NCBI RefSeq assembly: GCF_900461555.1
Contig: NZ_UGOX01000001.1
Coordinates: forward strand, 3,361,501 to 3,425,500
DNA length: 64,000 nucleotides
Direction: 5' to 3'
Source of the DNA: Legionella quinlivanii
GTDB lineage: Bacteria; Pseudomonadota; Gammaproteobacteria; Legionellales; Legionellaceae
Within the stretch, counting starts at the first letter, position 1. The number at the start of each line of letters is the position of its first letter. Positions 60,491 through 64,000 of the stretch are shown here, one piece after another. The position numbers were made by a program, and so were the translations under genes. The notes beneath the pieces are model-generated. The model was not told where the DNA came from. It was given only the letters and a program-made list of their open reading frames with translations, and made no database searches.

Positions 60491-63019
60491 TTATGGGATA
60501 ATGTAATCGACTGGATGAAAGCCGATGCGATCTTCTTCGTACTCATTAATTGTGTCGATATTCAAGCAGCCCAGTTCACTCAGCTCATGCTGTAATTCCT
60601 TATATTGTTCATTAGCCAGCAAACTCAAGAGCTTGTGAGTCTGTTTATCTGGATGAGTGAACAGTTTATTGGCAACTCTTTTGTTTTGAGCCAGGGCTTT
60701 TTTCGAGTCCTCGCTCAGATTATCCAGCACTAACTTCGCTATTTCCTGCGAAGGCTCTGAGACCGTTTTCCAGTAAACAGCTATTTTCTGCTGCAATTGG
60801 TTTAATATTAAAGATCCTTTTGTCAGGTCTTTATTATCCAGATAAGCCATCAGCTGATTCAAAAGCTCCATTGCCGTGCTGAATGTACCCGGCATAACCG
60901 AATGCAATGCATTGATCAGCTTTTCTTCTTTTTTCTCAGCTATCCAGGTAAAAATAACCCTGGAGCGCCTATCGATTTTACAGGCATTCGCGTTATCTTT
61001 TAATTTTTCTTTTAGTGACTCGCCGAGATTATTGAGAACTTCTCTTGCCTTTTGTTCTGTCGGTTGCACAAGGGACTGCCACTGCTCAATTAAATCTTGT
61101 TTTAGCCTTTGAAGCGCTTCTGGCTGCTCAGCGGGCACTTCAATATTTAAATAATTCATTAATTGATCAAGAATTTCGGTAGCCCTGGAGCGGAATTTGA
61201 TCATATCAATACCCAGCACCTGATTTAGCTTTTGATAAGTCATCCCTGGCAATTTGTGAATGGATAGAAACGATAGTATTTGATTAAAATCCGGGCAGCA
61301 GGTCATGCTTACCTCATACTGAGCACCATAAATTGTCCTGATTAAAATCAGTGCACACTGACGCAGATAATGGGTATCGGTTATGGGAGCGCTCATCGAA
61401 GCAAGACGATAGAAACTGAGCTCCAGTATTCGCGCAGCGCTCCTGGTAAAATTAAGCTGCTCACCTTCTGTATAGTTTTCCTTGCTGTTATACCAGATAT
61501 CGACCAGTGTTGTGAGCATAACCTGACAATCTTCCTTGCTCAGACTTGAAACATCCAGTGCCTTTAGGAATAGTTCAGCTGTCTGTAAATTAATAACTTC
61601 GCTCTCGGTCAATAATTTCACACGCTTTATCAGCAAAGGCGCAGACACGCTACCTGTTTCTTCAAAAATTTTAAGCAGAGTATCCAGGTTGTTGCAATCA
61701 TTAACATCCATTTGGAACTCTTCAAAGAGCGAAGGGGTTTTGTGAAGTAATTGCTTAACTTCCTTATAATTTCTTTCCAGCATCGCAACATGATAGGCGG
61801 CTATAGAATATTCAGTTTTAAGACCTCTCAATGCCTCTATAGACTCCTGAACCTTTTGTTCCGCTGCCCGACGAAACCACTTACAGGCCACAGAGACGTT
61901 GCGCTCAACGCCCTCCCCATGCGAATAAAGGCAGCCCAGGCTATGCTGAGCACTGGGTAGTTTTTGCTGAGCCGCCAGGCTGATCCATCTGTAGGCTTCC
62001 TCATAAAGAGCATCCTCATAATACATCATTCCCAGATTGTACTGGGCACTTACATCGCCTTTTTCAACGGCTTTAAGGAACCATTCATAGGCCTTAGAAC
62101 GACTCTGGATAACAAAGTTACCCTCTTTGTACATAACGCCAAGATTGTTTTGAGCACTTGCATCACCCTGCTCAGCTGCACGTGTAAACCATATAAACGC
62201 TTGTTGGTTGTCTTGCGTGACTCCATTGCCATAAAGGTATCTTAGTGCCAGAAACGATTGGGCTATCGGCAATCCCTGCTCAGCAGCAAAGCGAAACCAT
62301 TTACAGGCTTCGGCAGGGTGTGTCTCGACACCGGCACCCTTAGAATACAAGGTTCCCAAATTGAATTGAGCAATCGCAAAGCCCTGAACAGCCGCAAAAT
62401 GAAACCAGCGATACGCCTCTCTACTATCCTGCTCAACTCCTTCACCATTGAAATACAGCGCGCCCAGATTACTACAGGCTTGTAAATTTCCCTGTGCTGC
62501 AGCCATCTGAAACCATCGATGGGCTTCTTTGGCATCTTTGGCCACATGCACTCCGTCTTTATACAGCAATCCCAGAAAGTTCTGGGCGAGTGAAGATCCT
62601 TTTTCAGCAGCCAGAACAGCCAGGGCAAAAGCATTCCCGGTATTTTGTTGTCCAAGACCCAGAAGAAAATACATGGCGTTAGCATATAATTCGTCTGCTG
62701 TGAGATGGCGATATGCCTCGATGTCAATATTTTGTATGCCCTCTGCTTCCCTCATCGTACGCAAATCATCTTCTGCTTGTTGTAAATGAATATGGGAGCA
62801 GCGCGTCAGATAACTGACCGCTTTATGGAAATACATTTCGTCATTGGAAAGTAATTGATAAGCCTGATAATAAAGAGCGGCCAGATCTCTATTCTTCTGA
62901 TAATAAATTATCTGCTTTCTATCGATTAGTTCGCTTAATTTTCTTGATCCGAGGATTTGCTGCTGTTCATCTTCAATTTGTTTAATGCTGCTTTCAAGTT
63001 CCTGAATGGACTTACTCAT
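60491..63019 (-). CDS. Large Sel1-repeat protein (candidate effector)
   Basis: An 842-residue soluble protein without signal peptide. An N-terminal coiled coil (about 1-30) and helical region precede about eight Sel1-like repeats between residues 110 and 405 (pattern A-x-x-x-LG-x-LY-x-x-G-x-GV...A-x-x-WF-x-x-AA-x-QG). The remaining 430 residues are helical and show no known domain. Sel1 proteins of Legionella (LpnE, EnhC, LidL) take part in host entry and trafficking, but those mostly have signal peptides; this one lacks it, which points to cytosolic action or Dot/Icm export. The role is inferred. Confidence 0.8.
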   Translation of the reverse strand: MSKSIQELESSIKQIEDEQQQILGSRKLSELIDRKQIIYYQKNRDLAALYYQAYQLLSNDEMYFHKAVSYLTRCSHIHLQQAEDDLRTMREAEGIQNIDIEAYRHLTADELYANAMYFLLGLGQQNTGNAFALAVLAAEKGSSLAQNFLGLLYKDGVHVAKDAKEAHRWFQMAAAQGNLQACSNLGALYFNGEGVEQDSREAYRWFHFAAVQGFAIAQFNLGTLYSKGAGVETHPAEACKWFRFAAEQGLPIAQSFLALRYLYGNGVTQDNQQAFIWFTRAAEQGDASAQNNLGVMYKEGNFVIQSRSKAYEWFLKAVEKGDVSAQYNLGMMYYEDALYEEAYRWISLAAQQKLPSAQHSLGCLYSHGEGVERNVSVACKWFRRAAEQKVQESIEALRGLKTEYSIAAYHVAMLERNYKEVKQLLHKTPSLFEEFQMDVNDCNNLDTLLKIFEETGSVSAPLLIKRVKLLTESEVINLQTAELFLKALDVSSLSKEDCQVMLTTLVDIWYNSKENYTEGEQLNFTRSAARILELSFYRLASMSAPITDTHYLRQCALILIRTIYGAQYEVSMTCCPDFNQILSFLSIHKLPGMTYQKLNQVLGIDMIKFRSRATEILDQLMNYLNIEVPAEQPEALQRLKQDLIEQWQSLVQPTEQKAREVLNNLGESLKEKLKDNANACKIDRRSRVIFTWIAEKKEEKLINALHSVMPGTFSTAMELLNQLMAYLDNKDLTKGSLILNQLQQKIAVYWKTVSEPSQEIAKLVLDNLSEDSKKALAQNKRVANKLFTHPDKQTHKLLSLLANEQYKELQHELSELGCLNIDTINEYEEDRIGFHPVDYIIP

Positions 63020-63207
63020 GAATGCCAGGCCTCTGTTAAAATGTATACGCGGCCATGCCTTAAATTCCCGTGAGCGAGGGATTGTATATTATAAATACAT
63101 ATTATACAAACAGAGAGCTTTCATTTTAAGATGAATCTTCGGTTTTAACGGATCCCACAAACCACACCAGCTTTGTCATTTCTACGCGGCGTTGTAGCGT
63201 AAATGCA

Positions 63208-63238
63208 GATAGGTGCACAAAAAACCGTCTTTGCGCGC
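63208..63238 (+). repeat. Dispersed repeat, family C, copy 2 (half element)
   Basis: GATAGGTGCACAAAAAAC then CGTCTTTGCGCGC, matching the reverse complement of 17883-17912 with few changes. The partner arm with GAAGCAATCCA is degraded here. The 288-base spacer 63020-63307 contains this and otherwise nothing that I recognise. Confidence 0.65.
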
Positions 63239-63307
63239 AACTTGGGAAAAGTGAAACTTTCGCCTCGAAGACTGTACCAGCCAGCCTTCGATAAAAATGG
63301 GTTCAGT

Positions 63308-64000
63308 TTATAGAGTGCTCAAATCATTTTTTGACGACAGCAAGTGCTCGGCTTCAGACTTCTCTGCTTCCTTCACTACCGTAGAACCTTTGCCCGATAT
63401 AAATAAAACAGGCGATTTCTTAATTTTCAGCGGGCTTAAATCCTCTACCTTGCGAGCCGGGTTAGCAGAAAATTCATCATATTCCAAAGACAGCGGCTCA
63501 TCAAAATCAGGGAGTTCATCTCTTGCAGGCTCAAATTGCTTGAGAATGATATGCGATAAAGCGGCTATCGCAAAACCTGCCGCCATTATGCCAATACCAG
63601 CCCCCAAAGGCATAAAAACTAAGGACGCAAAGATTACCGCCGGGATGAGAGCGTCAATTAAAATCGCCCGAACCAGTTTGATCTTCTGGAAACGCACCAT
63701 TTTTTCCTGATAATCGGAATCAATCATCAGACCTTTCATCTCCAGAAACAATGCCTTGCGTTCGTTTTCATCCGTTGAAGCATTAAACAACTGCAGTAAC
63801 TCCCGGGCTTCCAAATGATCCTGCTTACTCAGCGCTTTGGACTTGGAAACATCCAAAGCCCCGGCAATACCGGCGTAGGCGGCATTCAATACAAAACACA
63901 GGCTGGCGCCGATTAAGCCGATCATCATGAAGGTAGCCGGAGCAAGCATCGCCGGCGGAAAGAAAAAGCAGCAGGCCACACAAAAGGCTGCCAGTAGGCC
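63308..64000 (-). CDS. Membrane protein with FFPP hairpin, cut by window end
   Basis: At least 230 residues. The frame stays open to base 64000, so the start lies outside; the GTG at 63979 is internal. The visible start is strongly hydrophobic (LLAAFCVACCFFFPPAMLAP), then ASLCFVLNAAYAGIAGAL; a charged helical segment follows (KSKALSKQDHLEARELLQLF), then a second pair of helices (ALIPAVIFASLVFMPLGAGI) and an acidic tail (RDELPDFDEPLSLEYDEF). It shares the hydrophobic FFPPA hairpin and acidic tail style with the 174-aa gene at 59.1 kb. Family unknown. Confidence 0.6.
   Translation of the reverse strand, partial: GLLAAFCVACCFFFPPAMLAPATFMMIGLIGASLCFVLNAAYAGIAGALDVSKSKALSKQDHLEARELLQLFNASTDENERKALFLEMKGLMIDSDYQEKMVRFQKIKLVRAILIDALIPAVIFASLVFMPLGAGIGIMAAGFAIAALSHIILKQFEPARDELPDFDEPLSLEYDEFSANPARKVEDLSPLKIKKSPVLFISGKGSTVVKEAEKSEAEHLLSSKNDLSTL

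Noticed and set aside
63297..63710. Plus-strand open frame of 137 codons near the window end
   Set aside because: It lies entirely opposite the hydrophobic/acidic minus-strand gene, which has membrane segments and a coherent composition. The plus frame has no ribosome-binding site.
1..64000. CRISPR arrays, tRNA or rRNA genes, complete insertion sequences
   Set aside because: I found no regularly spaced short repeats, no cloverleaf sequence and no transposase frame on either strand.

Overview
The window looks like chromosome from a Legionella-type gammaproteobacterium, probably not L. pneumophila sensu stricto. Gene order is gammaproteobacterial: ygfB-pepP-ubiH-ubiI lies divergent from zapA as in enterics, ubiD is next to a Fre-type reductase, and cbpA is next to cbpM. 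Mixed into this are many genes with eukaryote-like or effector-like architecture: ankyrin repeats, an F-box, Sel1 repeats, a YopT/C58-like protease and a possible macrodomain. That mix is the hallmark of Legionellales. The species assignment is inference. I see no tRNA, rRNA, CRISPR array, transposase gene or prophage.

Layout. 1-4.6 kb: end of priA, a hotdog thioesterase, an MFS exporter, a small secreted protein and cbpA-cbpM. 4.7-14.0 kb, the most unusual block, all on the minus strand: two large paralogues, each an SF1/UvrD-like helicase followed by ankyrin-bearing modules, then a 317-aa companion of unknown function. The first 710 codons of the two paralogues are almost identical at DNA level, while the rest is diverged but still related. 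14.1-18.0 kb: PHA synthase phaC with a 50-codon leader gene, an APC permease and dispersed palindromes. 18.0-24.0 kb: a C58-like cysteine protease candidate, yhhQ, a FakA-FakB (DAK2-DegV) fusion, then ubiD, a flavin reductase and a small membrane protein.

24.1-33.1 kb: a DevBCA/MacAB-like exporter, then a four-gene signalling operon (CheB, a CheB-CheR-PAS hybrid, a FixL-like kinase and a single-domain receiver). 33.2-39.3 kb: a secreted beta-helix protein, a 619-aa macrodomain-like protein, a HAD phosphatase, a small helix-turn-helix regulator with a palindromic candidate operator, and a thiolase. 39.3-43.9 kb: a complete TolC/adaptor/ATPase/permease export operon. 44.0-48.7 kb: ubiquinone hydroxylases, pepP, ygfB and zapA. 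48.9-56.0 kb: small unknown proteins, an alpha/beta hydrolase, a YqhA-type membrane protein, homospermidine synthase, a LysR regulator, an F-box protein and an O-unit-type flippase. 56.1-64.0 kb: a MITE-like palindrome, a solitary soluble RnfB, metG, two related membrane proteins, queC and a large Sel1-repeat protein.

Shared themes are ubiquinone (ubiD, ubiH, ubiI), queuosine (queC for synthesis, yhhQ for uptake), PHA metabolism (phaC and a thiolase 22 kb apart) and host interaction (several candidate secreted substrates). The intergenic spaces carry at least three families of short palindromic repeats, each seen at least twice. The candidate for a previously undescribed system is the helicase-ankyrin tandem with its 317-aa partner.
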